Origin: Odoribacter sp036657595
GTDB taxonomy: Bacteria > Bacteroidota > Bacteroidia > Bacteroidales > Marinifilaceae
DNA: 64,000 nucleotides
Reading direction: 5' to 3'
Assembly (NCBI GenBank): GCA_036657595.1
Contig: JAVXFZ010000006.1
Span: 8,685-72,684 of the forward strand
Shown: positions 18,814 through 28,535 of the stretch, piece by piece
How positions within the stretch are numbered: the stretch's first letter is position 1
Layout of the letters: each line of letters begins with the position of its first letter
Notes under the pieces: model-generated
What the model saw: only the letters and a program-made list of their open reading frames with translations
What the model was told of the DNA's origin: nothing
Databases searched by the model: none
Translations under genes and position numbers: made by a program

Positions 18814-20667
18814 ATGGATACTGTTCATTTACTACCGGACTCAGTGGCTAATCAGATCGCAGCAGGAGAAGTCGTGCAACGCCCGGCTTCCGTCGTCAAA
18901 GAATTAATGGAAAATGCCATCGATGCAGGAGCCCGAAACATACAGGTGATTCTCAAAAATGTCGGGAAAGCCATCATTCAAGTCGTCGATGACGGGAAAG
19001 GGATGTCGCCAACAGATGCCCGAATGGCTTTTGAAAGGCACGCTACCTCTAAAATATCTTCCGCACAAGATCTTTTCAGTATCAACACACTGGGTTTTAG
19101 AGGCGAAGCTCTACCCTCCATTGCATCTGTCGCTGAAGTAGAATTGAAAACACGACGCGAAGAGGATGAACTTGGCACGTGTATCTTTATCGCCGCTTCG
19201 GAGTTTAAAAGTCAAGAAGCAATCAGTACCTCGAAAGGTAGCAATCTTTCAGTAAAGAATTTGTTTTACAATATTCCGGCACGCCGGAAGTTTCTAAAAT
19301 CGGATACAACAGAGCTACGGAATATTACCACCGAATTTTTACGGGTAGCTCTTACCAATCCTGAGATTACATTTTCATTATCTAATAACGGTAACAATCT
19401 TTATCATCTGATCAATTCAGGATTACGCCAAAGGGTTGTCAATATTTTTGGAAAATCTATTAATACTAAATTGATTCCTGTTGATTGTGAAACAGGTCTT
19501 GTCAATATGAAAGGATTTGTTTGCAGCCCAGAACAAGCCCGTAAAACCTATGGAGAGCAATATTTCTTTGTCAATAATCGTTTTATGAAACATCCCTTTT
19601 TTCATAGAGCAGTTATGGAAGCTTATTCCGGACTTATCGGCCCGGATTGTATCCCATCATACTTTATTTATTTGACAGTAGATCCGTCATTCATTGATGT
19701 TAATATTCATCCCACAAAGACTGAAATAAAGTTTCAGAATGAAACAGATTTCTTTCAAATTCTGATGGCGGGAATAAAGGAAGTACTTGGCAAATTCAAC
19801 ATCACTCCACCTTTAGATTTTGATACAGAAGGAAATATTGATTATAAAGCTCCTGACGCAGAAAAAGATACATCCTATGTGCCACGTATTAATTACAATC
19901 CGGGATATAATCCTTTTAACTATCCTTCAACAAATATCAGTCCGGAAGATTCTGATTTTGAAAAAGCAACAACTTCTCCTTCTTTTCATCCAGAAAAAGT
20001 TCCGGCTAACTGGGATATTTTATTTGATGGACTGAAAGAAAAAGAAGAGTTTACACAGACTTCCATTCCAGAAATGTCGGAATCTACCCATCCGATGGCT
20101 CCATCGACAAACTGCTATTTTCAAATCAAGGGACGTTATATTGTCGCTCCAATACAAAGTGGATTAATGCTTATTGATCAAAAAAGAGCACACGAACGCA
20201 TATTATTTGAGAAATACTCAGAAATCCTATCCTCTCATAAAATAGCCGGTCAAAAAAATCTTTTTCCGGAAATAATTGAACTCTCGGCAGCAGATTTTAT
20301 TTTAATTGGGGATATACTCTCTGATTTGGAGTATCTGGGTTTTGAACTCAGCGTTTTTGGGAAAAACTGCTACGCTATTTATGCCACACCGCCAGATCTA
20401 TCCTATTCTCAAGCAAAAGGAATTTTGATAGAATTGATTGAACATTATAAAAATACAGAAAGCAGCATCCGTGATAAAATGCAAGAACGGGTTATTCTTG
20501 CTTTAGCGAAAGCTGCTGCCATCGGATACAATACAGCTCTAAATTGTGAAGAAATGAGAGAAATGACAGATCATCTCTTTGCCTGTCAACATCACAACTT
20601 TACTGCCGATGGCAAAACAATCATTCATATTTTGAAATATGAAGATGTGAACGGTTGGTTTAAATGA
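18814..20667 (+). CDS. mutL: DNA mismatch repair protein MutL
   Basis: 617 residues. The N-terminal GHKL ATPase shows QIAAGEVVQRPASVVKELMENAIDAGA, DDGKGM, GFRGEALPSIASV and a long linker at about 340-420. The C-terminal dimerisation domain has DQKRAHERILFE near residue 455, where endonuclease-type MutL has DQHAxxExxxxE. It also has CQHHNFTADGK near 591 in place of CPHGRP. Both changes argue against nicking activity, although the fold is retained. MutL links MutS mismatch recognition to downstream repair. A 211-nt AT-rich leader with TATCTTTA repeats (18734-18747) may hold its promoter. Confidence 0.95.
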   Translation: MDTVHLLPDSVANQIAAGEVVQRPASVVKELMENAIDAGARNIQVILKNVGKAIIQVVDDGKGMSPTDARMAFERHATSKISSAQDLFSINTLGFRGEALPSIASVAEVELKTRREEDELGTCIFIAASEFKSQEAISTSKGSNLSVKNLFYNIPARRKFLKSDTTELRNITTEFLRVALTNPEITFSLSNNGNNLYHLINSGLRQRVVNIFGKSINTKLIPVDCETGLVNMKGFVCSPEQARKTYGEQYFFVNNRFMKHPFFHRAVMEAYSGLIGPDCIPSYFIYLTVDPSFIDVNIHPTKTEIKFQNETDFFQILMAGIKEVLGKFNITPPLDFDTEGNIDYKAPDAEKDTSYVPRINYNPGYNPFNYPSTNISPEDSDFEKATTSPSFHPEKVPANWDILFDGLKEKEEFTQTSIPEMSESTHPMAPSTNCYFQIKGRYIVAPIQSGLMLIDQKRAHERILFEKYSEILSSHKIAGQKNLFPEIIELSAADFILIGDILSDLEYLGFELSVFGKNCYAIYATPPDLSYSQAKGILIELIEHYKNTESSIRDKMQERVILALAKAAAIGYNTALNCEEMREMTDHLFACQHHNFTADGKTIIHILKYEDVNGWFK

Positions 20668-20724
20668 AATAAATACATAAACAAAAAAAATCAATGTCTA
20701 CCGACACATTGAACCATTAATATT

Positions 20725-21633
20725 ATGTCCATTACACTTACAAATATAAGTAAATCATACGGCAAACAAAAAGCACTGAATAACATTGATTTCACATTAC
20801 AGGAAGGTGAAATATGTGGTTTTTTAGGGCCTAATGGAGCAGGGAAATCCACTACGATGAAAATCATTAGCGGCTGTTTAACAGATTATCAGGGAGAAGT
20901 GAACATCTGTGGAATAAATCTTAGAAAGCAACCGTTAAAAGCAAAAGAATTAATTGGCTATTTACCGGAACACAATCCACTGTATCCGGATATGTATATT
21001 AAAGAATATCTCTTGTACGTTGCACGTTTGTATCACATCGACAAACCCGTGCAACGAGTAAACAACATTGTAGAACAAATCGGATTAATCCCTGAAATGA
21101 CCAAAAGGATCGGTCAATTGTCAAAAGGTTACCGACAAAGAGTTGGTTTAGCGCAAGCTCTCGTACACGATCCGAAAGTATTGATTTTGGATGAGCCGAT
21201 GAGCGGACTTGATCCAAATCAATTAGAAGAAATACGAAATCTGATTATTCAAACCGGAAAAAACAAAACGGTTTTATTATCAACTCACATTATGCAGGAA
21301 GTTGAGGCAATATGTGATCGAGTGATGATTATTCATCAAGGGAAAATAATTACAGATAAACCTATTCAAGAAATACGATCTCTCGCAGGCGATGAGACTG
21401 TTCTATTCATTCGCTTCGCTCCCTGGACAAATACAGAATGGCTGTCAACATCTACTGCATTCGGAAGAGTTATCCATTTAACAGCCGACACTTGGCAACT
21501 TTCATCCGCTGGCAGCGTGGAGCAACGTACCGCTTTGTTTAATCAGGCTTTCGAACATCACTGCCCAATTATTGAATTAAAGACAGAGGAACATCATTTG
21601 GAAGAAATATTCCGGCAACTCACAAACAGTTAG
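20725..21633 (+). CDS. ABC transporter ATP-binding protein, GldA-like
   Basis: 302 residues. A complete ABC ATPase has Walker A GPNGAGKST, a Q-loop region GYLPEHNPLYPDMY, signature LSKGYRQRVGLAQAL, Walker B VLILDEPMSGLDP and the H-loop STHIM. A C-terminal ~85-residue domain (from about 220) ending EEHHLEEIFRQL resembles GldA, the ATPase of the gliding-associated GldAFG transporter. No GldF/GldG-type permease gene is nearby and gut Bacteroidales do not glide, so the partner and cargo are unknown. It is 57 nt after mutL on the same strand and closed by a terminator. Confidence 0.85.
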   Translation: MSITLTNISKSYGKQKALNNIDFTLQEGEICGFLGPNGAGKSTTMKIISGCLTDYQGEVNICGINLRKQPLKAKELIGYLPEHNPLYPDMYIKEYLLYVARLYHIDKPVQRVNNIVEQIGLIPEMTKRIGQLSKGYRQRVGLAQALVHDPKVLILDEPMSGLDPNQLEEIRNLIIQTGKNKTVLLSTHIMQEVEAICDRVMIIHQGKIITDKPIQEIRSLAGDETVLFIRFAPWTNTEWLSTSTAFGRVIHLTADTWQLSSAGSVEQRTALFNQAFEHHCPIIELKTEEHHLEEIFRQLTNS

Positions 21634-21642
21634 ATATATAAA

Positions 21643-21689
21643 AATAGGAAAATGGAAACGTCTCCAAAGACGACAACCATTTTCCTATT
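21643..21689. terminator. Bidirectional terminator between converging genes
   Basis: The arms AATAGGAAAATGG (21643-21655) and CCATTTTCCTATT (21677-21689) pair perfectly. A small inner GTCT/AGAC pairing lies in the loop. The hairpin sits 9 nt past the ABC gene and 26 nt past the minus-strand TlpA gene. Confidence 0.75.
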
Positions 21690-21715
21690 AAAATCTTTTA
21701 AATTTGAAGATCTAT

Positions 21716-23062
21716 TTAAATACCTTCCAAGGCATTCAATGTTTCTACAGTCTTCGATTCAGAAGGACGACTCATATCAGCAGATACAATCTTTCCTTCC
21801 CGATCCAACAAAATAAATCTAGGAATACCGGTAACCATATAAGCATCCATAAATTCGTTATTTCCACCATTGTGTAACTGAATTCCTTCCAGCTTATCGT
21901 CTTTTACTTTCTTCTCCCAAGCAGCTTTGTCCTGATCACAAGAAATACTAACAAAGTTGATATTTTTAGCCTTGAACTTATGTTCCAATTCTTTCAAATG
22001 AGGCAATTCTCCACAGCAAGGTCCACACCACGTTGCCCACATATCAATATAAACATATTTACCAGCTAAATCAGCTAAACTTACTTCTTTACCATTAATA
22101 TCTAAATATTTAAAATCAGCTGACGGTTGTCCTTTAGCGATTTTTGCCCATTTAGCACACAATTCATCGAATTTTGTTTTCATATCAACATTCGTCACCT
22201 TAGCATTAAAGATTGGAGCAATTTCATCCAAATGATCCACTCCTGAGCGTCCGATATAGGCAGTTGCTGTTTTATTTATCAAAAATTCAATAATGACAGG
22301 ATTTGTGAAATTACTCTGCACAAAATCTAATTGTTTTTTTGCAAACAGAAGAGCATCGTATTCTTCCATATCTTTGTAACTATATGATTCAACAAGACCG
22401 ACAAGAGCGGCTTGATATATTTCCATATCAATTAATGTTTCATCTTCCTGAACAGCCGCTTTTATTTCTTCATATAAGCGATCAGAAGGCTTATAGCTTG
22501 TATCCTGTGTATAGTAAGGATGATAAGAAGGATAATTAGGCAAAAGATTATAAGCAACATAATGCAATCTTTTTTTCTCTAATTGATTAAATGAAGCATC
22601 AAATCCAAGACTATCTAAATTTGTGTAATATTTATTTTGTAATTCTGCCAATGATGCAATGAACGCATCTTCATCAGCTTTAAAGTCCGGAGAGAAACTC
22701 TTAAAAATGTCACTGTTCAGATATTCATTTTTCTTAGCTCCTTCGCCTGTAAAGGTAGGAATAACGCGACGTCCTTCAAATTTCATAGAAACTTCAAAAC
22801 TTTTTCCCGGCTCAATATATACAGGAATTTTAAGCCGTCCATAATTGATTGTTGCATAATTTGCTTTCAGATTGTCACCCAATACAATCACAGCCGAACC
22901 CGTTGAATCAAGCGCAACTTCATAAGTAGAATCTTTTGTTACGATACGCGATTTCGCATCCGAATTAGCCCCCTCAATATGGATGCCAACTGTTGTTTTA
23001 GAAGCTGTATTACACGATATTATCGTCATAATAAAAGCAGCAATAAACCATAATTTTATCAT
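21716..23062 (-). CDS. TlpA-family thioredoxin-like lipoprotein
   Basis: 448 residues. A lipoprotein signal ends at IISC|N near residue 18. A DUF4369-like beta-rich region (about 25-120) and a helical middle precede a C-terminal TlpA/AhpC-type thioredoxin domain with MWATWCGPCCGELPH, the redox CxxC. ITGIPRFILLD-type cis-Pro context is visible as VTGIPRFILLD. It probably reduces or exchanges disulfides at the cell surface or periplasm. It is a single gene, divergent from maeB, unlike the TlpA genes inside the uptake islands. The reductant that regenerates it is not encoded here. Confidence 0.88.
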   Translation of the reverse strand: MIKLWFIAAFIMTIISCNTASKTTVGIHIEGANSDAKSRIVTKDSTYEVALDSTGSAVIVLGDNLKANYATINYGRLKIPVYIEPGKSFEVSMKFEGRRVIPTFTGEGAKKNEYLNSDIFKSFSPDFKADEDAFIASLAELQNKYYTNLDSLGFDASFNQLEKKRLHYVAYNLLPNYPSYHPYYTQDTSYKPSDRLYEEIKAAVQEDETLIDMEIYQAALVGLVESYSYKDMEEYDALLFAKKQLDFVQSNFTNPVIIEFLINKTATAYIGRSGVDHLDEIAPIFNAKVTNVDMKTKFDELCAKWAKIAKGQPSADFKYLDINGKEVSLADLAGKYVYIDMWATWCGPCCGELPHLKELEHKFKAKNINFVSISCDQDKAAWEKKVKDDKLEGIQLHNGGNNEFMDAYMVTGIPRFILLDREGKIVSADMSRPSESKTVETLNALEGI

Positions 23063-23184
23063 ACTGTTTAATTTTTAATAGATTAACTGAGCGAATTTAG
23101 TGCACAACTATTTCCGTTATATCAAAATAACAAGCTTTAACGTTTATTTAACGATAAGCACGTTTATAATTAGCAGTTTTAGAC

Positions 23185-23192
23185 TAATTTCG
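23185..23192 (+). promoter_or_regulatory. Candidate -7 box for maeB
   Basis: TAATTTCG is one base from TAnnTTTG, with TTTA at 23163-23166 as a possible -33. It is 83 nt before the maeB ATG. On the opposite strand, TAAATTCG at 23092-23099 could serve the TlpA gene equally weakly. Confidence 0.35.
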
Positions 23193-23274
23193 TTAAAATT
23201 TTAATTTGAAAGGCAAGTACAGAGAAAAATAATATCACCGCCTTAATAGTCAAAACTATTTAATCTTAAATACA

Positions 23275-25548
23275 ATGAACGAAATAGAAGCATTAAAATA
23301 TCACGAATGTGGTCGACCTGGTAAAATTGAAGTAATCCCAAGTAAACCCCACAGCACACAACACGATTTAGCATTAGCATACTCACCCGGTGTTGCATTT
23401 CCTTGTTTAGCCATACAGGAAAATCCGGCAAATGCTTATCGCTACACAGCCAAAGGTAATTTGGTTGCTGTCATATCAAATGGAACAGCAGTTTTAGGTC
23501 TTGGAGATATTGGCGCATTAGCAGGTAAACCGGTAATGGAAGGAAAGGGATTGTTATTTAAGATATTTGCTGATATTGATGTATTTGATATCGAGGTAAA
23601 CACAAAAGATGTCAATAAATTTATTGAAACCGTCAAACTCATAGCACCAACCTTCGGAGGAATCAATTTAGAAGATATTAAAGCACCTGAATGTTTTGAA
23701 ATAGAACGCCGATTAAAAGAAGAATTGGATATTCCGGTTATGCACGATGACCAACACGGCACGGCGATCATCTCAGGTGCCGGCTTACTCAATGCTCTTG
23801 CATTAAATGGGAAAAATATTAGCGATATCCGAGTTATTGTCAATGGTGCCGGTGCTGCCGCTATTTCCTGCGCCCGATTTTATTGTAGTCTGGGGGTAAA
23901 GAAAGAGCATATTCTGATGTGTGACAGTAAAGGTGTCATACGTACGAGCCGTACAGACTTAAATAAAGAAAAACAGGAATTTGCAATTGATACTCCTATA
24001 CAAACACTTACAGAAGCCCTGAAAGGTGCAGATGTATTCTTAGGCTTATCGGTAGCCGACTCATTGAGTGAAGAGATGATACAAACGATGGGGAAAGATC
24101 CGGTTGTATTTGCTTTAGCGAATCCAAACCCGGAAATATCCTATGAAAAGGCTATGCATTCACGACCGGATATCATTTTTGCTACCGGACGTTCTGATTA
24201 TCCCAATCAAATTAATAATGTACTCGGATTCCCCTATATTTTCAGAGGTGCTCTTGACGTAGAGGCTTTCTGCATCAATGAAGAGATGAAATTAGCCGCA
24301 GCTCACGCTATTGCCAAATTAACCAAAGAGTCTGTACCGGAAACCGTCAAGATCGCCTACAACGATCCTTCTATTTCATTTGATCGGAATTACATTATCC
24401 CCAAAGCCTTAGACAATCGGCTGATTAAATGTGTAGCACCGGCTGTTGCAAAAGCAGCGATGGAATCAGGAGTCGCGCGTAAGCATATTGAAGATTGGGA
24501 TGCCTATATAGAAACTCTGGAAAAACGAATCGGACAAGATAACCGACTGATGCGAATTATGACCAATAAAGCAAAATCCAATCCGAAACGGATTGTATTT
24601 CCGGAAGGTAGTAATCTTAAAACCTTACAAGCAATAGAAGAGCTTGGAATGGAAAAAATTATTTATCCGATACTTATTGGTAATACAGCTATAATCAAAG
24701 AGAAAATTGCTAAGAATAAATTAAACATTTCAAATCTTACCATTTTTGATCCTCAGATAGAACAAGAAAAAATCAATATATATACGGAGCTGTATTATCA
24801 AAAAGTACAACGTAACGGCATACTACGCAATCAGGCAGAACAGAGGATGAAAGAAGCAAACCATATCGGATTAATGATGCTGGAACAAGGAGATGCAGAC
24901 GGGTTTGTTTCCGGACTTAACTCTCCTTATAAAGAAATTCTTAGTCTTGCCAAGCAAATTGTAGGTCTTCGTCCTTGTTGCGAATATGCTGCCGGTATGC
25001 ACATTGCCACAACCAATAAAGGTACTTACTTTTTGGCTGACACAACAGTCAATAGTCATCCGACAACAAAGACACTGGAATGTGTAACTCTTTTGACCTA
25101 CGAAGCTGTCAAACAATTCGATATAGAACCGGTAATAGCTTTAACCTCTTACTCTAATTTTGGAGAATACCAATTAGGCAATCCAGCTCAGGTGCAGGAA
25201 GTTGTGACCGAACTCCATCAAAAATATCCAGAAATCATTGTTGATGGAGAGATGCACGCCTCACTCGCTTTTAACAAGGAATTACGACAGAATGAATTTC
25301 CATTCTCCGCACTCGGAAATCGCGATGTAAATACAATTATATTTCCAAACTTAAGCTCAGGAAGCGTTGGTCTCGGTATGCTACAAGAGCTTAGTAATCA
25401 CGAAATCGTAGGTCCTATTCTACTTGGTATGAACAAGCCCGTACATATTCTCCAAATGGGTTCTACTGTCCGTGATATTGTTCACATTGCGACCCTTGCC
25501 GCTTATGATGCACAAAAAGAAAAGAAAATAGATATGTGCAGAATATAA
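23275..25548 (+). CDS. maeB: NADP-dependent malic enzyme with fused phosphotransacetylase-like domain
   Basis: 757 residues in the MaeB two-domain layout. The malic enzyme part (about 1-425) has KPHSTQHDLALAYSPGVA, GNGTAVLGLGDIGALAGKPVMEGK in variant form (SNGTAVLGLGD), MHDDQHGTA and the NADP-binding VNGAGAAAISCA. The C-terminal part (about 430-757) is phosphate-acetyltransferase-like (KRIVFPEGSN, DGFVSGL, FPNLSSGSVG). Malate is decarboxylated to pyruvate with NADPH formation. The C-terminal domain in known MaeB senses acetyl-CoA rather than catalysing. It ends at a strong terminator. Confidence 0.95.
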   Translation: MNEIEALKYHECGRPGKIEVIPSKPHSTQHDLALAYSPGVAFPCLAIQENPANAYRYTAKGNLVAVISNGTAVLGLGDIGALAGKPVMEGKGLLFKIFADIDVFDIEVNTKDVNKFIETVKLIAPTFGGINLEDIKAPECFEIERRLKEELDIPVMHDDQHGTAIISGAGLLNALALNGKNISDIRVIVNGAGAAAISCARFYCSLGVKKEHILMCDSKGVIRTSRTDLNKEKQEFAIDTPIQTLTEALKGADVFLGLSVADSLSEEMIQTMGKDPVVFALANPNPEISYEKAMHSRPDIIFATGRSDYPNQINNVLGFPYIFRGALDVEAFCINEEMKLAAAHAIAKLTKESVPETVKIAYNDPSISFDRNYIIPKALDNRLIKCVAPAVAKAAMESGVARKHIEDWDAYIETLEKRIGQDNRLMRIMTNKAKSNPKRIVFPEGSNLKTLQAIEELGMEKIIYPILIGNTAIIKEKIAKNKLNISNLTIFDPQIEQEKINIYTELYYQKVQRNGILRNQAEQRMKEANHIGLMMLEQGDADGFVSGLNSPYKEILSLAKQIVGLRPCCEYAAGMHIATTNKGTYFLADTTVNSHPTTKTLECVTLLTYEAVKQFDIEPVIALTSYSNFGEYQLGNPAQVQEVVTELHQKYPEIIVDGEMHASLAFNKELRQNEFPFSALGNRDVNTIIFPNLSSGSVGLGMLQELSNHEIVGPILLGMNKPVHILQMGSTVRDIVHIATLAAYDAQKEKKIDMCRI

Positions 25549-25586
25549 AACAAACTAAATATAGATAGCTATAAAAAACTCAAAAG

Positions 25587-25645
25587 TCTGCGTTTCATTT
25601 AATCATTTAGATCCTTAAACGATTAGATAAAACGCAGATTTTTAT
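25587..25645. terminator. Terminator between converging maeB and rpiB
   Basis: The arms TCTGCGTTT (25587-25595) and AAACGCAGA (25630-25638) enclose a further partly paired AATC/GATT section. TTTTTAT follows on the plus strand, 39 nt past maeB. Confidence 0.75.
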
Positions 25646-25678
25646 ATAGGAAACTTAAATATCCCATTAAGCGATCAT

Positions 25679-26116
25679 TCAACTTATCTTTAAAGGAATC
25701 TTATCAATCCTTCTTTGGTGTCTACCACCTTCAAATTCAGTATTCAGAAAACGTTCTACAACCTCCTGAGCATCTTCATAAGAAATAAAACGAGCCGGAA
25801 TACAGCAAACATTAGCATTATTATGAAGACGGGCAAGCCAAGCAATTTCTACCGTCCAGCATAAAGCTCCACGTACCCCCTGGTGTTTATTGACCGTCAT
25901 ACAAATTCCATTTCCACTCCCACACAATGCAATACCTCTTTCGAATTCACCGGATTCAACAGCAAAAGCCATCGGATGAGCCGTATCCGGATAATCCATA
26001 CTCTCTGCGGAATGTGTCCCAAAATCCTTTACTTCATATCCTTTTTTACGAAGATACTCAACGAGCTTTTCTTTGTGTTCATAACCGGCATGGTCACAGG
26101 CAACAGCTATTTTCAT
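25679..26116 (-). CDS. rpiB: Ribose-5-phosphate isomerase B
   Basis: 145 residues, standard for RpiB, which interconverts ribose 5-phosphate and ribulose 5-phosphate. The N-terminus KIAVACDHAGYEHKEKL, the phosphate-binding CGSGNGICMTVNKHQGVRGALCW and the C-terminal GGRHQRRIDKI are family signatures. The reactive Cys is in LCGSGNG. It is monocistronic, with a near-perfect promoter at 26179-26211 and convergence with maeB. Confidence 0.96.
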   Translation of the reverse strand: MKIAVACDHAGYEHKEKLVEYLRKKGYEVKDFGTHSAESMDYPDTAHPMAFAVESGEFERGIALCGSGNGICMTVNKHQGVRGALCWTVEIAWLARLHNNANVCCIPARFISYEDAQEVVERFLNTEFEGGRHQRRIDKIPLKIS

Positions 26117-26178
26117 TTCTATTAAATTGTTACAACAGCTACAATTATTGCAACTGTTTGGGTTATACTTTTATTTTG

Positions 26179-26211
26179 CAAAGGTAAAGTTTTATCTGTT
26201 AGGATGGCAAA
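26179..26211 (-). promoter_or_regulatory. Promoter of rpiB
   Basis: The minus strand shows TTTG (26208-26211), 21 nt, then TACCTTTG (26179-26186), a full match to the Bacteroidetes -33/-7 pattern. The -7 box lies 63 nt upstream of the rpiB ATG. Confidence 0.7.
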
Positions 26212-26213
26212 TA

Positions 26214-26244
26214 AAAAACGGGTATTCTAAGAATACCCGTTTTT
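26214..26244 (-). terminator. Intrinsic terminator of the rprX-rprY operon
   Basis: The perfect 14-bp arms AAAAACGGGTATTC and GAATACCCGTTTTT enclose a TAA loop. The minus strand ends in a T-run, 17 nt past the rprY stop. Confidence 0.88.
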
Positions 26245-26261
26245 GGAATCATTTTCCCTAC

Positions 26262-26951
26262 TCAAAGGATCAATTTATAACCTTTTCCGTGTACATTAAT
26301 AATTTCTACAGAAGGATCTTTTTTCAAATGCTTCCGCAATTTTGTAATATACACATCCATACTTCTGGCATTAAAATAATTGTCATCAGCCCAAATATTT
26401 TTCAAAGCATAGTTTCTCTCTAATACTTTATTAACATTTAAACATAACAGCTTCAACAATTCAGACTCTTTAGTCGTTAATTTCTGCTCATCTTCACCAT
26501 CCAGTAAAGTTTGCTTTTTAGAATTAAAAGTCAACTTGCCGATTTTAAAGATTTCTTGTTCATCTTCCGGTCTCAAACCAGTTGAACGTCGCAAGACCGC
26601 TTCAATTCTAAGCAATAATTCTTCCATACTGAAAGGTTTGCTCATATAATCGTCCGCACCCAATTTGAATCCTTCAAGCACATCTTCCTTCATATTTTTT
26701 GCTGTCAAAAAAATGATTGGAATTTCACTATTGATCTGTCGTACCTCTTTTGCTAATGTAAAACCGTCTTTCTTCGGCATCATCACATCAAAAATACATA
26801 TATCAAAAGGCTGATTAAGGAATGCCTCATAAGCCACTTCCCCATCTTCGCACAAAATGGTATCAAATCCTTTAGCTCTCAGATATTCTTTCAAGAGCAT
26901 ACCCAGATTAGTATCATCTTCTGCTAACAAAATTTTTATTTTCTCTTCCAT
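26262..26951 (-). CDS. rprY: Response regulator RprY (OmpR/PhoB type)
   Basis: 229 residues. The receiver domain (about 1-122) has the acidic pair EDD, phospho-acceptor Asp at about 54 in CIFDVMMPKKDG, Thr in FLTAKN and Lys in SKPFSMEEL. The winged-helix DNA-binding domain (about 135-229) has TTKESELLKLLC and SMDVYITKLRKHL. The sequence closely resembles Bacteroides RprY, which with RprX acts in a conserved, oxidative-stress and metabolism-linked two-component system. It is 42 nt downstream of its kinase gene and followed by a terminator. Confidence 0.92.
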   Translation of the reverse strand: MEEKIKILLAEDDTNLGMLLKEYLRAKGFDTILCEDGEVAYEAFLNQPFDICIFDVMMPKKDGFTLAKEVRQINSEIPIIFLTAKNMKEDVLEGFKLGADDYMSKPFSMEELLLRIEAVLRRSTGLRPEDEQEIFKIGKLTFNSKKQTLLDGEDEQKLTTKESELLKLLCLNVNKVLERNYALKNIWADDNYFNARSMDVYITKLRKHLKKDPSVEIINVHGKGYKLIL

Positions 26952-26993
26952 AACTATTTAGTTTTAAATAAATTCTCTGAAAAATATACGATT

Positions 26994-28535
26994 TTAGAAA
27001 AATAAAGTTCTCTTTACTTTTTGTTTTTTCTCTGTCAAAGGCAATATGATGTCAAAACGACTCCCTTTTCCCTCAGCACTTTCCACTTCGATATGCCCCC
27101 CGTGAGCATCTACAATTGTTTTTACATAGGAAAGTCCCAATCCAAATCCTTTCACATCGTGTAAATTACCCGTCGACACTCTGTAAAATCTTTCAAAGAT
27201 TAATTTCTGTTCTTTTGTAGCAATTCCTATGCCATTATCTATCACACTGATAATTATTTCTTGTCCTTTATTTCGGGTATAAACGCTAATCTCCGGAACT
27301 TTGACACAATACTTTATGGCATTATCCAACAAATTAGAGATCACATTGGTGATATGTACTTCGTCAGCATACACCTCATCCCGATCCGCTTCCAAATAAC
27401 AATACAAGATTCCTTTTTTATCCTCTACCCGAAGATTAAATTTCGTTACTAAATTCTCAACAATTTCATTTAAATTAATATTCTTCAACTTCAATTTCAT
27501 TCGTGTCTCTGTAAACAAAGCGGTTTGAAGCACTTTTTCTACCTGAAAAGTAAGCCGTTTACTTTCATCCCCTATGATTCCGGCGATATGGTCAATTGTA
27601 GTAGGAGAATTATTCACCGCCCCATCTTTCAACATTTGTGCTGCCAACGAGATAGTCGAAATCGGAGTTTTAAACTCGTGTGTCATATTATTGATAAAAT
27701 CATTTTTAATGACCGATAATTTTTTTTGCTTAATGATAACTGCTATACAAAAAACAAAACATAGGACTAACAGAAGTGTTATAATCAAACTGGGCAATAA
27801 AAGAAATATAGACGAAACAATATCGTGCGATTGATCCGGGAAAATCAAGAAAAGACTACCCATACTCTGAGGTTGCCCAAAAAATATTTTCCGATTATAA
27901 ATATAATCAGAATGTTTATTAAAGAAATTCTGAGACATTGATACAAACTGATCTTTTTCTTTGATGGCAAACTCAAAAGCTTCATCCACACCATTATTGT
28001 GAAGCCGTTCACTAATAATAGTCTTCAGATCTATTCCCTGGATACATTCTTCCATTGATTTCTGAGGTCCCTTTACTATCAGATCATATTCTTTTCCTAA
28101 ACTATTTTTAATTTCCTGCCGTGATTTCTGAATAGAATTCAACAAGCCCCGATTACCTTTCTGACTAAACAACTCCCCAACACTCTCTACATCCATATCA
28201 TACTCCATCGGGCACAATGTATAATTAATGACAATATTCATATCATTTTTTATCGGCATTCCCGATTTTATATCTATGCCAAGCGGTATCTCGTGCACCA
28301 CTCCATTTCCATCCCAACGATGAGCTTTTGTTATGGGTTTTTCTTTCTCCACTTGCTGTTTATCCTGCTCTTCCAAATAATCAATCACCTGGTCAATAGA
28401 CTTATTCACCACATAATCGAACTGCGTCTTTTTCAACTTAAAAGCCGTTCGAAAATATCTTGCCTGTGTGAAGATTAACCCCAACAAAGACAGACTTAAA
28501 ACTATACCCAGTATTATAATCTGCTTCTTTCTCAT
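26994..28535 (-). CDS. rprX: Sensor histidine kinase RprX
   Basis: 513 residues from the ATG at 28535; a GTG two codons earlier is possible. A membrane segment at about 5-25, a periplasmic sensor region (about 30-235), a second helix (about 240-268) and the kinase core follow. The H-box is INNMTHEFKTPIS near residue 288, the N-box LLDNAIKYC, G-boxes VIDNGIGI and GFGLGLSYVK. Its partner rprY follows directly. RprX in Bacteroides is the cognate kinase of RprY. The extracytoplasmic signal is not defined by the sequence. Confidence 0.92.
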   Translation of the reverse strand: MRKKQIIILGIVLSLSLLGLIFTQARYFRTAFKLKKTQFDYVVNKSIDQVIDYLEEQDKQQVEKEKPITKAHRWDGNGVVHEIPLGIDIKSGMPIKNDMNIVINYTLCPMEYDMDVESVGELFSQKGNRGLLNSIQKSRQEIKNSLGKEYDLIVKGPQKSMEECIQGIDLKTIISERLHNNGVDEAFEFAIKEKDQFVSMSQNFFNKHSDYIYNRKIFFGQPQSMGSLFLIFPDQSHDIVSSIFLLLPSLIITLLLVLCFVFCIAVIIKQKKLSVIKNDFINNMTHEFKTPISTISLAAQMLKDGAVNNSPTTIDHIAGIIGDESKRLTFQVEKVLQTALFTETRMKLKLKNINLNEIVENLVTKFNLRVEDKKGILYCYLEADRDEVYADEVHITNVISNLLDNAIKYCVKVPEISVYTRNKGQEIIISVIDNGIGIATKEQKLIFERFYRVSTGNLHDVKGFGLGLSYVKTIVDAHGGHIEVESAEGKGSRFDIILPLTEKKQKVKRTLFF

